47,763 bases of DNA from NCBI GenBank assembly GCA_002869685.1, contig PKUE01000186.1:1-47763 (forward strand), read 5' to 3'. Below the pieces are notes generated by a model. The model ran no database searches. It was not told where the DNA came from and saw only the letters and a program-made list of their open reading frames with translations. This document shows positions 1 to 9,070 of this stretch, piece after piece; position 1 is the stretch's first letter; every line of letters begins with the position of its first letter. Both the position numbers and the translations under genes were made by a program. Origin of the DNA: Desulfuromonas sp. (GTDB taxonomy: Bacteria > Desulfobacterota > Desulfuromonadia > Desulfuromonadales > Desulfuromonadaceae).

Positions 1-1709
1 GTTTTCTGGCCAATGGCCGTCCGGAGACGTTGATCCCGGAAGCCGCAGGACATCAACAACGGCTGCGCCTCGTCAATGGTTCGGCGACGTCCTTTTTCTA
101 TGTGGAGTCCGCCACCGGACCATTGACGATTGTCTCTGCCGATGGTCAGGAGGTGCAGCCCGTTTCCGTGCCCCGGCTGCTGCTTGGTGTGGCCGAGACC
201 TATGACGTGCTGGTCGATGTTCCCCCGCAGGGGGCCTATGAGTTGCGTGCTACGGCGCATGATGGCTCTGCCTATGCGTCGGTATGGCTTGGGCGTGGTC
301 ACCGTCATGCTGCCGCAGAGATGACCGATCCGGATGTCTACCATGCCATGAGTGGCTTGTCTTTGCCCCAGTTCTTTGCCTGGACGCCGTCGGGGAGTAT
401 GGGCATGGCGGATCGTGAGGTGATGAGCGGAGCTTTTGATGCGCCCGGCATGGCGGGAATGTCGTCGATGGCAGACATGGAGATGACTCACTCCGGGGCG
501 ATGGCAGGAATGTCGGGCATGGGGAAAATGGCAGCAATGGACGGCCACGCGATGATGCCCGCCGACTCGATGAAAAAAGACCACATGGTTATGGCGGACA
601 TGACGATGGCAGCTGAGTCGGAAATGCAGACTGAAACTTCGTCGGGTATGGCACGAATCGGCAACCGCTTTGCCAGCAACTTTGTTCCCATGGCTGCCGA
701 TGTGTCCTCGGCGGCGGCTCTGGTGATGGATGGCATGTCGGCACAACGACCGGCACCTCCCTATAAAAAACTCCAGGCACCGCACCCGACATCCTTTGCC
801 ACTGACCGCCCTCATCGTGATATCCGTCTGACTCTTGACGGCGACATGCAACGTTATGTGTGGCTGCTCAATAACCGCCCCTTGTCTGTCGGTGACGATA
901 TCGAGATTCGCCAGGGAGAAGTGGTACGTTTTATCATGATCAACCGCACCATGATGTTTCATCCGATGCATCTGCATGGTCACTTTTTCCGGGTGCTCAA
1001 TGGCCAGGGAGAGCGTTCACCGTTAAAGCATACGGTAATTGTTGAGCCGATGAGTACGACGGTGATCGAATTTGATGCCAATGAAGTGGGCGACTGGTTT
1101 TTCCATTGCCATCTGCTCTACCATATGGAAAGCGGCATGGCACGCATGGTTCATTACGAAGAATTTCCACTGCCAGACAACTTGCAAGGACTAAGGCCAC
1201 AGCTCTATCATGATCCTTGGTATGCTTGGGCGGATGTCGATGTGCTCAGCCAGATGACCGAGGGGAATCTGACCCTGACCAATACCTTCAATACCCTGAC
1301 GGTGGATTGGGAAGTGGGCTGGGGCAAGGTGGATGATACCGAATGGGAAGGCGATGTCCTGTGTCGGCGTTATGTCAACCGCTTCCTGTCGCTGCTGGTT
1401 GGTGCCAACCTGAGCGGCCATAATGATACGCTGGATAAAACACGCGGTGTTGCCGGGGCTGAATATCTGTTGCCGCTCAATCTTTCAACACGGTTGTGGT
1501 TGGACAGTGACGGCGGCGGGCGTGTACTGTTTGACAAAGAACTGGCGCTGACGCCGCGTCTGTCGGCATTTGGCGAAGCGGAATATGACAGCCGCGAAAA
1601 GTGGAGCGGGCAGACCGGTGTCAGTTATTTGCTGACCAAGGCCGTGTCTGTCAAAGTGCAGTGGCATTCGGATCATGGCTGGGGTGGCGGTGTTCAGTTA
1701 CGTTTTTAA
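1..1709 (+). CDS. Multicopper oxidase of the CopA type with C-terminal beta-barrel-like extension (5' partial)
   Basis: The reading frame is open to the first base (codons from base 3), so the N-terminus, including any Tat signal and first cupredoxin domain, lies outside the window. The visible part has a cupredoxin domain, then a Met-rich stretch (about bases 390-650, roughly 22 Met in 86 residues) like the copper-binding region of CopA. The C-terminal cupredoxin domain follows, with copper-ligand motifs HPMHLHGHFF (about base 960) and HCHLLYHMESGM (about base 1104). These ligands support copper or cuprous oxidation in the periplasm. After the oxidase, about 170 residues continue with alternating amphipathic strands and end in L-R-F, the usual end of an outer-membrane barrel; this part resembles CopB. 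Ordinary CopA stops soon after the HCH motif, so this looks like a CopA-CopB-like fusion. The oxidase call is firm; the barrel call is inference. Confidence 0.85.
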   Translation, partial: FLANGRPETLIPEAAGHQQRLRLVNGSATSFFYVESATGPLTIVSADGQEVQPVSVPRLLLGVAETYDVLVDVPPQGAYELRATAHDGSAYASVWLGRGHRHAAAEMTDPDVYHAMSGLSLPQFFAWTPSGSMGMADREVMSGAFDAPGMAGMSSMADMEMTHSGAMAGMSGMGKMAAMDGHAMMPADSMKKDHMVMADMTMAAESEMQTETSSGMARIGNRFASNFVPMAADVSSAAALVMDGMSAQRPAPPYKKLQAPHPTSFATDRPHRDIRLTLDGDMQRYVWLLNNRPLSVGDDIEIRQGEVVRFIMINRTMMFHPMHLHGHFFRVLNGQGERSPLKHTVIVEPMSTTVIEFDANEVGDWFFHCHLLYHMESGMARMVHYEEFPLPDNLQGLRPQLYHDPWYAWADVDVLSQMTEGNLTLTNTFNTLTVDWEVGWGKVDDTEWEGDVLCRRYVNRFLSLLVGANLSGHNDTLDKTRGVAGAEYLLPLNLSTRLWLDSDGGGRVLFDKELALTPRLSAFGEAEYDSREKWSGQTGVSYLLTKAVSVKVQWHSDHGWGGGVQLRF

Positions 1710-1739
1710 CGGCATCGATGTTTGATGACGGGAGGCTGC

Positions 1740-3776
1740 ATGAGAAGATGGACAGCGTGGATCGTGACAGGATTATTGCTTGTAGTTGTCTTTGTCGGAC
1801 GGTCTATCGCAGTTCCCGACGAGGTACACAAGGTGGTGCTGACTGAAGTGGAAAGCGCTTGGCTGGCTGAGCATCCCACCATTCTGTTGGCCCCGGATCC
1901 CGATTTTGCTCCGGTGGAGTTTTTTGATCACCATGGCCGTTATCAGGGCATTGCCGCAGACTTCATTGCCGTGATGGAGCAGCGCCTTGGCATCACGTTT
2001 AAACGGGTTCAGCGTGATAACTGGCCGCAGATTCTTGATGAGATGCGCTCACGCCAACTGGACATGCTGGGTGCCGTGGCGGCAACTCCGCAGCGGCGCG
2101 AGTACCTGTTGTTTACCGAACCTTTTCTCCAATTCCCCGGCGTGATCATCGCCCCTCAGCAGGAAACTGGCTCTTATTCATTGGATGATTTGCGTGGCAA
2201 GACTGTTGCCCTGGTTGAGGGCTATACCGGGCATGAACTGTTGTCACGCGATTATCCTGATATCTATCTCGATGTGGTTCCCGATACGGCAACGGGATTG
2301 CGCAAGGTGGCGTTCGGCCGGGTCGATGCGTTTATCGGCAACCTCGGGACAGCGTCCTATGCGTTGGAGCGCGAAGGGATCACCAATCTGCATGTGGTTG
2401 GTGAGACCGGTGAGATGTACCGATGGGCCTTCGGCGTGCGCAACGATTGGCCGGAATTGCGCCAGATCCTGCAAAAGGCCCTCGACAGTATTGACGCTTC
2501 GCAACGACAGGCTCTGGTGCGGCGCTGGGTCCAGCCGGTACCGCATCGTCCCATGGTCAGTCGCCAGGTTTGGCTGACACTGGTGGGAGTGCTTCTCGGG
2601 ACAATGACGGTTGCCGGCTGGGTTTTGGTCTGGAATCGGGCGCTGAAGCGGCAGGTACGGCAACGTACTGCGGAATTGCGCCATGCTCTGGCCGAAGCGG
2701 AGATCAGTCGGGATAATGTCGATGCCATTCTCAAGTCGGTGGCCGATGGCTTGATCGTCGCCAATCGCGATAATCTGGTGATTTTGATGAACCGGGCGGC
2801 AGAGGAATTGCTGCAGACGACACTGGAGCAGGTCTATCTGCAGCCGATTGATACGGTCCTCGCCTCGCCCGAATGCAGTCGTTATCTGTCGCGGGTCTTT
2901 GACCAAGGCGATGGGTCGGGTGCGGTCGAATGGGTTGTGGAAGGGGTGGGGGCCCATGGCGGGCGCACCATTCAAGCACGCACTGCCGTGGTGGAATCAC
3001 GCCATGGGCAACACAGTCGTACCATTACTATCGTGCGGGATGTGACACGTGAACGGGAACTGGATCAGATGAAAAATGAATTCATCAGTACCGCTGCCCA
3101 TGAGTTGCGCACGCCCTTGACGGCGGTCATGGGCTACACGGAGCTGCTGTTGCATCCTGATGAGTACAACGTGATGGAACCGGCCGAACAGCGTCAATTA
3201 TTGTTAACCATTTACGACAAGGCCTGTCGTCTGGAAGGGATTGTTTCCGACTTGCTTGATTTGAGTCGGGTGAATTCCGGCTGCCTGATTGCCCTGGTGC
3301 GTTCCTCTTGTGAAATCGGCCAACTGCTGCGCAAGACGGTTGCCAGTTATCAGTTTCGCGACGATTGCTGTTTGACGCTGGATCTGCCAGCGGAGGACAC
3401 GGTGGTCTGGGCTGACGAAAAGAAACTGGAGCAGGTTATGGACAATCTGCTCAGCAATGCCCTGAAATTTTCTGAGGGGGAAGCGTGTATCCATGTCACG
3501 GGCCGTCGAGAAGGACCGATGTATCGTATCTGTGTAGACGATCGCGGGATCGGGATGACCGTTGAGCAGGTGGGGCGGGTGTTTGATAAGTTTTATCGGG
3601 TAGACTCCTCTGATACCGCTCCCGGCGGTCTGGGGCTGGGGATGTCTATTGTGCGCAATATCATCGAAGCCCACGGGGGGACGATTCAGGTGGAGAGTTC
3701 TCCCGGATGTGGAACCCGGGTGAGTATTGTTCTGCCGGTGGAGGGCACTGCCCAGGGCTGCGGCGTGGCGGCATAG
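1740..3776 (+). CDS. Sensor histidine kinase with periplasmic SBP_bac_3 domain and PAS domain
   Basis: This 678-residue membrane kinase starts at the ATG at 1740, which follows GGGAGG (1730-1735) and begins a signal-like hydrophobic N-terminus; in-frame TTG/ATG codons at 1722/1725 would lie upstream of that site. Order of domains: signal/anchor (about 1-25), periplasmic solute-binding domain of the amino-acid-binding type (about 30-262), transmembrane helix (about 274-295), short coiled coil, PAS (about 320-430), HisKA with phospho-acceptor H454 in HELRTP, and HATPase with N box DNLLSNALKFS, DRGIGM, FDKFYRVD and GGLGLGMSIV. All kinase boxes are intact. The architecture resembles BvgS-like sensors, but no receiver or Hpt domain is fused and no response regulator gene is adjacent. 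It follows the copper oxidase by 30 bases, so co-transcription is plausible; the ligand is unknown. Confidence 0.9.
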   Translation: MRRWTAWIVTGLLLVVVFVGRSIAVPDEVHKVVLTEVESAWLAEHPTILLAPDPDFAPVEFFDHHGRYQGIAADFIAVMEQRLGITFKRVQRDNWPQILDEMRSRQLDMLGAVAATPQRREYLLFTEPFLQFPGVIIAPQQETGSYSLDDLRGKTVALVEGYTGHELLSRDYPDIYLDVVPDTATGLRKVAFGRVDAFIGNLGTASYALEREGITNLHVVGETGEMYRWAFGVRNDWPELRQILQKALDSIDASQRQALVRRWVQPVPHRPMVSRQVWLTLVGVLLGTMTVAGWVLVWNRALKRQVRQRTAELRHALAEAEISRDNVDAILKSVADGLIVANRDNLVILMNRAAEELLQTTLEQVYLQPIDTVLASPECSRYLSRVFDQGDGSGAVEWVVEGVGAHGGRTIQARTAVVESRHGQHSRTITIVRDVTRERELDQMKNEFISTAAHELRTPLTAVMGYTELLLHPDEYNVMEPAEQRQLLLTIYDKACRLEGIVSDLLDLSRVNSGCLIALVRSSCEIGQLLRKTVASYQFRDDCCLTLDLPAEDTVVWADEKKLEQVMDNLLSNALKFSEGEACIHVTGRREGPMYRICVDDRGIGMTVEQVGRVFDKFYRVDSSDTAPGGLGLGMSIVRNIIEAHGGTIQVESSPGCGTRVSIVLPVEGTAQGCGVAA

Positions 3777-3780
3777 AAAA

Positions 3781-3806
3781 ACGAGCAGGCCAGAGGGCCT
3801 GCTCGT
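3781..3806 (-). terminator. Intrinsic terminator downstream of typA
   Basis: A perfect 11-bp inverted repeat (3781-3791 and 3796-3806) with a 4-base loop lies just after the kinase stop and before the typA stop. Read on the minus strand it is followed by a run of T (complement of the A run at 3777-3781), so it mainly serves typA, and it separates the two convergent genes. Confidence 0.85.
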
Positions 3807-3814
3807 TGGATCGG

Positions 3815-5623
3815 TTACTTCTTTTTCTCAGACTTCTTGCGCTCGTTGGCGTCAAGAATCTTCTTACGCAGCCGGATCGATGACGGTGTGACTTCCACCA
3901 GTTCGTCGTCGGCAATGTATTCCAACGCCTGTTCCAGGGTGAGGATGTTCGGCGGGGTCAGGCGGATAGCATCGTCACTACCCGAGGCGCGAACGTTGGT
4001 GAGCTTCTTGCCTTTGCTGGCATTGACCACCAGATCATTTTCCTTGGCGTGCTGACCGATGATCATCCCTTCATACACTTTGGTGCCGGGAGCGACAAAC
4101 AGAATGCCGCGGTCCTGCAGGTTGAACAGGGAATATGCAACCGTTTCACCGGCGTCCATGGCGATGAGAACACCATTTTTACGACTCTCGATCTCACCTT
4201 TATAAGGAGCGTATTCGAGGAAACTGTGTGCCATGGTACCGGTACCGCGGGTGTCGGTCATGAACTCGGTGCGGAAACCGATCAGACCACGGGCCGGGAT
4301 ATTGAATTCCAGGCGGTTGGTCCCCTCCATCTGTTTCATGGAGATCAATTCGGCTTTGCGTCGACCGAGTTTTTCAATGATGGTCCCCTGAAACTCTTCA
4401 GGGACATCAATGCACAGATATTCGATCGGTTCGAGACGCTGGCCGTCCTCTTCCTTGAAAATTACCTCAGGTTTGGAAACGGCAATTTCAAAACCTTCAC
4501 GGCGCATGTTTTCAATGAGGATCGACAGGTGCAGCTCACCACGACCGGAAACTTTGAACGTGTCGGTGTTGTCGGTTTCTTCGACGCGTAGCGAGACGTT
4601 GGTGCGCAGTTCTTTTTGCAGGCGCTCAAAGATGTTGCGTGAGGTGACAAATTTGCCCTCGTTGCCGGCAAAAGGGGAGCTGTTGACGATGAAGTTCATC
4701 GACAGGGTCGGCTCATCAATGTTGACGTAAGGCAGCGGTTGAGGATTGTCAACACTGGCCAGAGACTCGCTGATGCTGATCTCTTCAAAACCGGCGATGG
4801 TGACGATGTCCCCAGCGCTGGCCTGCTCGATGCTTACCTGTTGCAGCCCTTGATAGCCGATCAGTTTAGAGATGCGACCGCGGGTGACTTTGCCGTTCTT
4901 GTCAATGCGGGCAACGGTGTCACCTTCCTTGACCGAACCGTTAAAGATCTTACCTGTAGCAATACGACCGATGTAGTCATTGTAGTCAATGCTGGTGACC
5001 AGAAACTGGAATGAAGCGTCGGGGTCGCCTTTCGGTGCCGGAACTTTTTCTTTGATAGTCGCGAACAGCGGCTCAAGATCCATATTGTCATCGCCCGGTT
5101 CAAAGCGGGCATAGCCGCTCTTGGCGCTGGCGTAGACAATCGGGAATTCCAGTTGGTCTTCGTTGGCTTCGAGTTCACAGAACAGATCGAAGACCATATC
5201 CACGACCTCTTCGGGGCGGGCGCCGGGACGGTCGATTTTGTTAATAACGACGATAGGCTGCAATCCCAGGTCGAGGGATTTCTTTAAAACGAAGCGGGTT
5301 TGCGGCATGGGGCCGTCAAAAGCGTCAACCAGCAGCAGAACGCAGTCAACCATTTTCAGGACGCGCTCCACCTCGCCACCGAAGTCGGCATGGCCCGGAG
5401 TGTCGACCACGTTGATCTTGACACCATTGTGTTCAATGCACAGGTTTTTTGACAAGATAGTGATGCCACGCTCTTTTTCAAGATCGTTGCTGTCCATGAT
5501 CCGTTCCGTAATAACCTGATTGGAGCGGAACACTCCTGATTGATGAAGCATTGCATCGACCAGGGTGGTTTTTCCGTGGTCAACGTGGGCAATAATGGCG
5601 ATATTTCTGATCTCGGCGCTCAT
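3815..5623 (-). CDS. typA: Ribosome-associated translational GTPase TypA/BipA
   Basis: The 602-residue product has the EF-G/EF-Tu-like GTPase signature: P-loop AHVDHGKTT near residue 13, ERGITI switch I, DTPGHADF switch II, NKIDRP (G4) and SAKSG (G5), followed by the domain II, III, V and C-terminal regions typical of BipA. Family members bind the ribosome and assist large-subunit assembly and growth under cold or stress. The start is the ATG at 5623 because AAGGAGAT lies just upstream and homologues begin here; the frame runs open further upstream but with unrelated sequence. The lysine-rich tail is usual. It is transcribed convergently to the histidine kinase and divergently from the M48 protease gene. 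Confidence 0.97.
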   Translation of the reverse strand: MSAEIRNIAIIAHVDHGKTTLVDAMLHQSGVFRSNQVITERIMDSNDLEKERGITILSKNLCIEHNGVKINVVDTPGHADFGGEVERVLKMVDCVLLLVDAFDGPMPQTRFVLKKSLDLGLQPIVVINKIDRPGARPEEVVDMVFDLFCELEANEDQLEFPIVYASAKSGYARFEPGDDNMDLEPLFATIKEKVPAPKGDPDASFQFLVTSIDYNDYIGRIATGKIFNGSVKEGDTVARIDKNGKVTRGRISKLIGYQGLQQVSIEQASAGDIVTIAGFEEISISESLASVDNPQPLPYVNIDEPTLSMNFIVNSSPFAGNEGKFVTSRNIFERLQKELRTNVSLRVEETDNTDTFKVSGRGELHLSILIENMRREGFEIAVSKPEVIFKEEDGQRLEPIEYLCIDVPEEFQGTIIEKLGRRKAELISMKQMEGTNRLEFNIPARGLIGFRTEFMTDTRGTGTMAHSFLEYAPYKGEIESRKNGVLIAMDAGETVAYSLFNLQDRGILFVAPGTKVYEGMIIGQHAKENDLVVNASKGKKLTNVRASGSDDAIRLTPPNILTLEQALEYIADDELVEVTPSSIRLRKKILDANERKKSEKKK

Positions 5624-5797
5624 GCGGTGTATCTCCTTAACGGCGTAAATAGGCAAAACCGCGCCACAATACACTAAGCACTGACGCAATACCATTAAAA
5701 AATGGTTTCATCCGTGTAAGATTGGCGGTTGCAGGGGGCGCAACGGCACATTAAACTACTTTCTCACTGAAAGAACTCAACGTGTTGTGAGGTTGCT

Positions 5798-6985
5798 ATG
5801 GTGAAGCATTCTGTTGTCTGGCTGATTGCCCTGTTGGCGCTGGTCGCCTGTACTCCCCGTCCCACGCATCCCCCTCATCCCTCGTCCCGCTCCGGGCAGA
5901 ATGGAACTGTGACGACGCTGGAGACTATAAACAGTTATGGTGAGGATGCGGCTCGTCTGCTGATTCAGAACCATGGTGGTCCGTTTAAGGATGAGACGGT
6001 TGAAGCGTATCTTCAGGCCGTGGTTCGTTCTCTGGCGACTGCTAATGGCAATCCGCCCGGCAACCCGTCGCGCGGCTGGCAGGTGTGGGTGGTCAATAAT
6101 CCGGCCTGTGAACTTCTCTCTGTTCCGGGCGGAACGCTGCTGGTCTATCGTGGCTTTCTTGACCGGGTGAGCTCGCAACGGGAACTGGCCGCTGTCCTGG
6201 GTCACGAAATGGCCCATCTGACGTTGGACCACCTGGCGCAGACCGCCAGTGGCGACCATGCTGTGGTTGATAGCCAATCGTTGGCGGATTTTATTGTGCA
6301 CTATCGCTATGGGGTTGAACAGGAGCGGCAGGCCGGTGACCTGTGGCGGCAGCAGGTTGGAACGGCTGGACACGCAGATGTGTTGACTGAGGGGCTTTGC
6401 CGCGGTGGCTGGATTGACCGTCATCCCAACGGCATAGATGGCGTGTTCCCGGAGCTGCAACTCCCGGCGGAAGTGCCTGCTGCGCCGAGTTTTGACGATA
6501 TGCATACTGTCCTCGCGACGTTGTCACCGGGCTATGCCCTGTTTGAACAAGGACTGCAGCTGGAACGGCAGGAGCATTTTCTCAAAGCGATCGCCGTTTA
6601 TTTGCAGGCGGCCACCCAGGCGCCGGATCAGAGTCAGATCCTTACCGGATTGGGGTTGGCCTATCTTAAAGTTGGTGAACGCAACAGTGCCCGCCATCAC
6701 CTGCAACGCGCCGTACGGCTGGATGGTGGTTATTATCGCAGCCATTTGGGGCTGGGCTATGTTTCACTGCAGCTTGGCGATCTGGAGCGGGCGGAAAAAG
6801 AGTTACGTGAAAGTCTGGCACTGCTGCCAACGGTGCAGGGGCGTTATCTGCTGGCGGATGTCTATCGAAGTCAAGGGGATTGGCGTCGCGCCGCACCATT
6901 ATTCCGGCAGGTCATGGATGCGGAGCCGCACAGCACATTGGGCAAAGCGGCCCGTCAGGCAATCGACGAGCAGCCTCGTCCGTAA
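5798..6985 (+). CDS. M48-family metalloprotease lipoprotein with TPR domain
   Basis: The 395-residue product begins with a lipoprotein signal (hydrophobic stretch then LVAC, Cys about residue 18). The M48 peptidase domain shows the zinc motif HEMAH followed by a nearby second histidine, and a downstream glutamate in the VEQERQAGD region as probable third ligand. The C-terminal half (about residues 245-390) is made of TPR repeats. This is the BepA/YfgC-like arrangement, in which the periplasmic protease-chaperone acts on outer-membrane protein assembly. TGAGGT precedes the ATG. It is followed 24 bases later by a small membrane gene in the same direction. The substrate is not known. Confidence 0.88.
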   Translation: MVKHSVVWLIALLALVACTPRPTHPPHPSSRSGQNGTVTTLETINSYGEDAARLLIQNHGGPFKDETVEAYLQAVVRSLATANGNPPGNPSRGWQVWVVNNPACELLSVPGGTLLVYRGFLDRVSSQRELAAVLGHEMAHLTLDHLAQTASGDHAVVDSQSLADFIVHYRYGVEQERQAGDLWRQQVGTAGHADVLTEGLCRGGWIDRHPNGIDGVFPELQLPAEVPAAPSFDDMHTVLATLSPGYALFEQGLQLERQEHFLKAIAVYLQAATQAPDQSQILTGLGLAYLKVGERNSARHHLQRAVRLDGGYYRSHLGLGYVSLQLGDLERAEKELRESLALLPTVQGRYLLADVYRSQGDWRRAAPLFRQVMDAEPHSTLGKAARQAIDEQPRP

Positions 6986-7009
6986 GCTGACGGCTGGTTA
7001 GGGGACACT

Positions 7010-7522
7010 ATGGATTGGCACGACTGGTTAAATGACGATGAAACATTGCACTGGCAAGGGCGTCCGGCGCGGCGGTGTTTTACGTTTCGCCATTGGCAAA
7101 AAGCGCTGTTTGGCAGCGTGATCCTGGTGGTCGGCCTGTGGTGGCTGTATGCCGGAGTCGGCGTGATGCAGGAACGACAGCAGTGGTGGTGGGGCGTGCT
7201 GCCGTTGCCCGCCGTGATTCTGGGTGTCTGGCTGTCGGCGGGACAGCTGCTTACCGCCCGGCTGGAGTGGCGACAGGTGTTTTACGCCCTGAGCGATACG
7301 CGCTTGCTGGTGCAATGTGGCCTGTGGCGACCGCGGCTGATCGCTATCCCCCGCAGCGAACTGAGCTATGCTCGCCTGATGTATTGTTCTGAATTGCTGG
7401 GGCATGTTTATGTTGAGGCCGGACCGCGTCGTTTAACACTGTGCTGTGTTGAACAGCCTCAACAGGTGATCGCCCTGCTGGAGACAGTGATCAACGCCAA
7501 TCATCGTGACGCCCGAGACTGA
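7010..7522 (+). CDS. Membrane protein with PH-like (bPH2/DUF304-type) domain
   Basis: The 170-residue protein has a short cytoplasmic N-terminus carrying a D-E-T-L-x-W-x-G-R-P motif, two transmembrane helices (about residues 33-52 and 60-82), then a domain with the strand pattern of bacterial PH-like proteins (Y-x-L-S-D-T-R-L-L followed by an I-P-R-S-E-L segment). Proteins of this sort are widespread small membrane proteins without an assigned reaction. It sits directly downstream of the M48 lipoprotein and is probably co-transcribed. The assignment rests on motif resemblance and I cannot name a function. Confidence 0.65.
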   Translation: MDWHDWLNDDETLHWQGRPARRCFTFRHWQKALFGSVILVVGLWWLYAGVGVMQERQQWWWGVLPLPAVILGVWLSAGQLLTARLEWRQVFYALSDTRLLVQCGLWRPRLIAIPRSELSYARLMYCSELLGHVYVEAGPRRLTLCCVEQPQQVIALLETVINANHRDARD

Positions 7523-7671
7523 GAAACACCTATCTTTGCGGATGGTGATCGAAAAAAGAGCTGTTTACCGCGTGTTGTCTGTTTTGTCGTTGACATTTGG
7601 CAGCGCATCTGGTTGTATCGAACAATTTTTCGCACCACCACCCCTCACCTGCAGGTTCTGAACGTATTACG

Positions 7672-9012
7672 ATGTCGAAGTCATTCTATATAGAAACCTT
7701 TGGTTGTCAGATGAATGTGGTTGATTCCGAGTGGATCGTCAACCTGCTTGCCCAGATCGACTACCAGCCGGTGGAAACGCCTCAAGAGGCGGACCTGATC
7801 CTCCTTAATACCTGTTCAGTGCGCGATAAAGCCGAGCGCAAGGTGTACGGCCACCTCGGGCGATTCAAACCGATCAAGGATAAACGCCCCGAACTGATCC
7901 TGGCGGTGGGAGGCTGTGTCGCTCAGCAGGAGGGGGATCGTCTGCTGCGCAAAGTACCTTATCTCGATATCGTGTTTGGCACGCATAATGTGCATAAGCT
8001 GCCGGAAATGATTCACGAGGTTGAAGCCGGACGCGGGCAACAATGTGAGACGAGGCATTATGAAGGGGCCAAGCGACTTGAGCAGTTTCCCCAGCGTGCT
8101 GAGGATTCGGCTATCTCCCGCTTTGTCACCATCATGCAGGGGTGTGATAACTTCTGTTCCTACTGTGTTGTCCCCTATGTCCGTGGTCGTGAAGTCAGCC
8201 GACCCAGCGGCGACATTCTTGCCGAAGTTCGTGCGCTGGTTGACCAAGGGGTGCGGGAAGTGACTCTGCTGGGGCAAAATGTCAACTCCTACGGGCAGAA
8301 GGGCAGTGGCGATATGAGCTTCCCTGAACTGTTGGAGCGTGTCCATGCCATCGACGGCCTGACACGGTTGCGTTTCACCTCGTCCCATCCCAAAGATCTT
8401 AGCGACGAACTGATCACCAGCTTTGCCTCACTGGATAAACTGTGCAAACACATGCATCTGGCGTTGCAGAGTGGGTCCAACCGTATCCTTGAGCAGATGA
8501 ATCGAGGGTACAGTCGGGAACAATATCTTGACCGGGTCGCGTGTCTCAAACAGGCATGTCCCGAGATTCGTATGACGACTGACCTGATTGTCGGTTTTCC
8601 CGGCGAGCAGGAAGAGGATTTTGAGCAGACGCTGGATATGCTTGAGCAGGTGCGCTTTGCCGATGCCTACTCTTTCCTGTATTCGCGGCGACCGCAGACT
8701 AAAGCGCTGGAGATGGCGGACCCGGTGCCTGCCGAAGAGAAACAACGCTGGTTTGATCGCATGCTCGATGTTCAGGCGCGTATCAGCCGTGAGATCTGGC
8801 AGCAGGATTGTGGCACGATTCAGCAGGTCTTGGTTGAAGGACAGAGCCGCCAGGGACAGGGGCAGCTGTTTGGCCGCAGTCAGTGGAATCGGATCGTCAA
8901 CTTTGATGGTCCGCAGGAGCTGGTTGGCCAGCAGGTTGCGGTACATATTGAAACCGCCCTGCGCAACTCCCATCGTGGCACTCTGGTGGACAACAGCGCA
9001 TTAACCGATTAA
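7672..9012 (+). CDS. miaB: tRNA-2-methylthio-N6-dimethylallyladenosine synthase MiaB
   Basis: Radical-SAM methylthiotransferase that adds the 2-methylthio group to i6A37 of tRNAs reading UNN codons. The 446-residue product has the three N-terminal cluster cysteines (FGCQMN, NTCSVRD, VGGCVAQQ), the radical-SAM motif C-x3-C-x2-C in QGCDNFCSYC, and a C-terminal TRAM domain. I place the start at ATG 7672 because MiaB proteins begin with this segment; the longer frame back to 7597 adds unrelated residues. The ribosome site is weak (GCAGG, distant). An intrinsic terminator follows directly. Confidence 0.97.
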   Translation: MSKSFYIETFGCQMNVVDSEWIVNLLAQIDYQPVETPQEADLILLNTCSVRDKAERKVYGHLGRFKPIKDKRPELILAVGGCVAQQEGDRLLRKVPYLDIVFGTHNVHKLPEMIHEVEAGRGQQCETRHYEGAKRLEQFPQRAEDSAISRFVTIMQGCDNFCSYCVVPYVRGREVSRPSGDILAEVRALVDQGVREVTLLGQNVNSYGQKGSGDMSFPELLERVHAIDGLTRLRFTSSHPKDLSDELITSFASLDKLCKHMHLALQSGSNRILEQMNRGYSREQYLDRVACLKQACPEIRMTTDLIVGFPGEQEEDFEQTLDMLEQVRFADAYSFLYSRRPQTKALEMADPVPAEEKQRWFDRMLDVQARISREIWQQDCGTIQQVLVEGQSRQGQGQLFGRSQWNRIVNFDGPQELVGQQVAVHIETALRNSHRGTLVDNSALTD

Positions 9013-9014
9013 AC

Positions 9015-9039
9015 AAAAAGCCCTGGACAGGGCTTTTTT
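9015..9039 (+). terminator. Intrinsic terminator after miaB
   Basis: An A-rich 11-bp stem (9015-9025 with 9028-9038) runs into a T tract immediately after the miaB stop. It separates miaB from the aminopeptidase gene. Confidence 0.9.
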
Positions 9040-9070
9040 GCCATCCAATCACACAACGGGGGATCGCATC

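Noticed and set aside
5689-5704. ACCATT/AATGGT hairpin upstream of typA
   Set aside because: A/T-only weak stem of six pairs with no linked T tract or operator family; likely chance.
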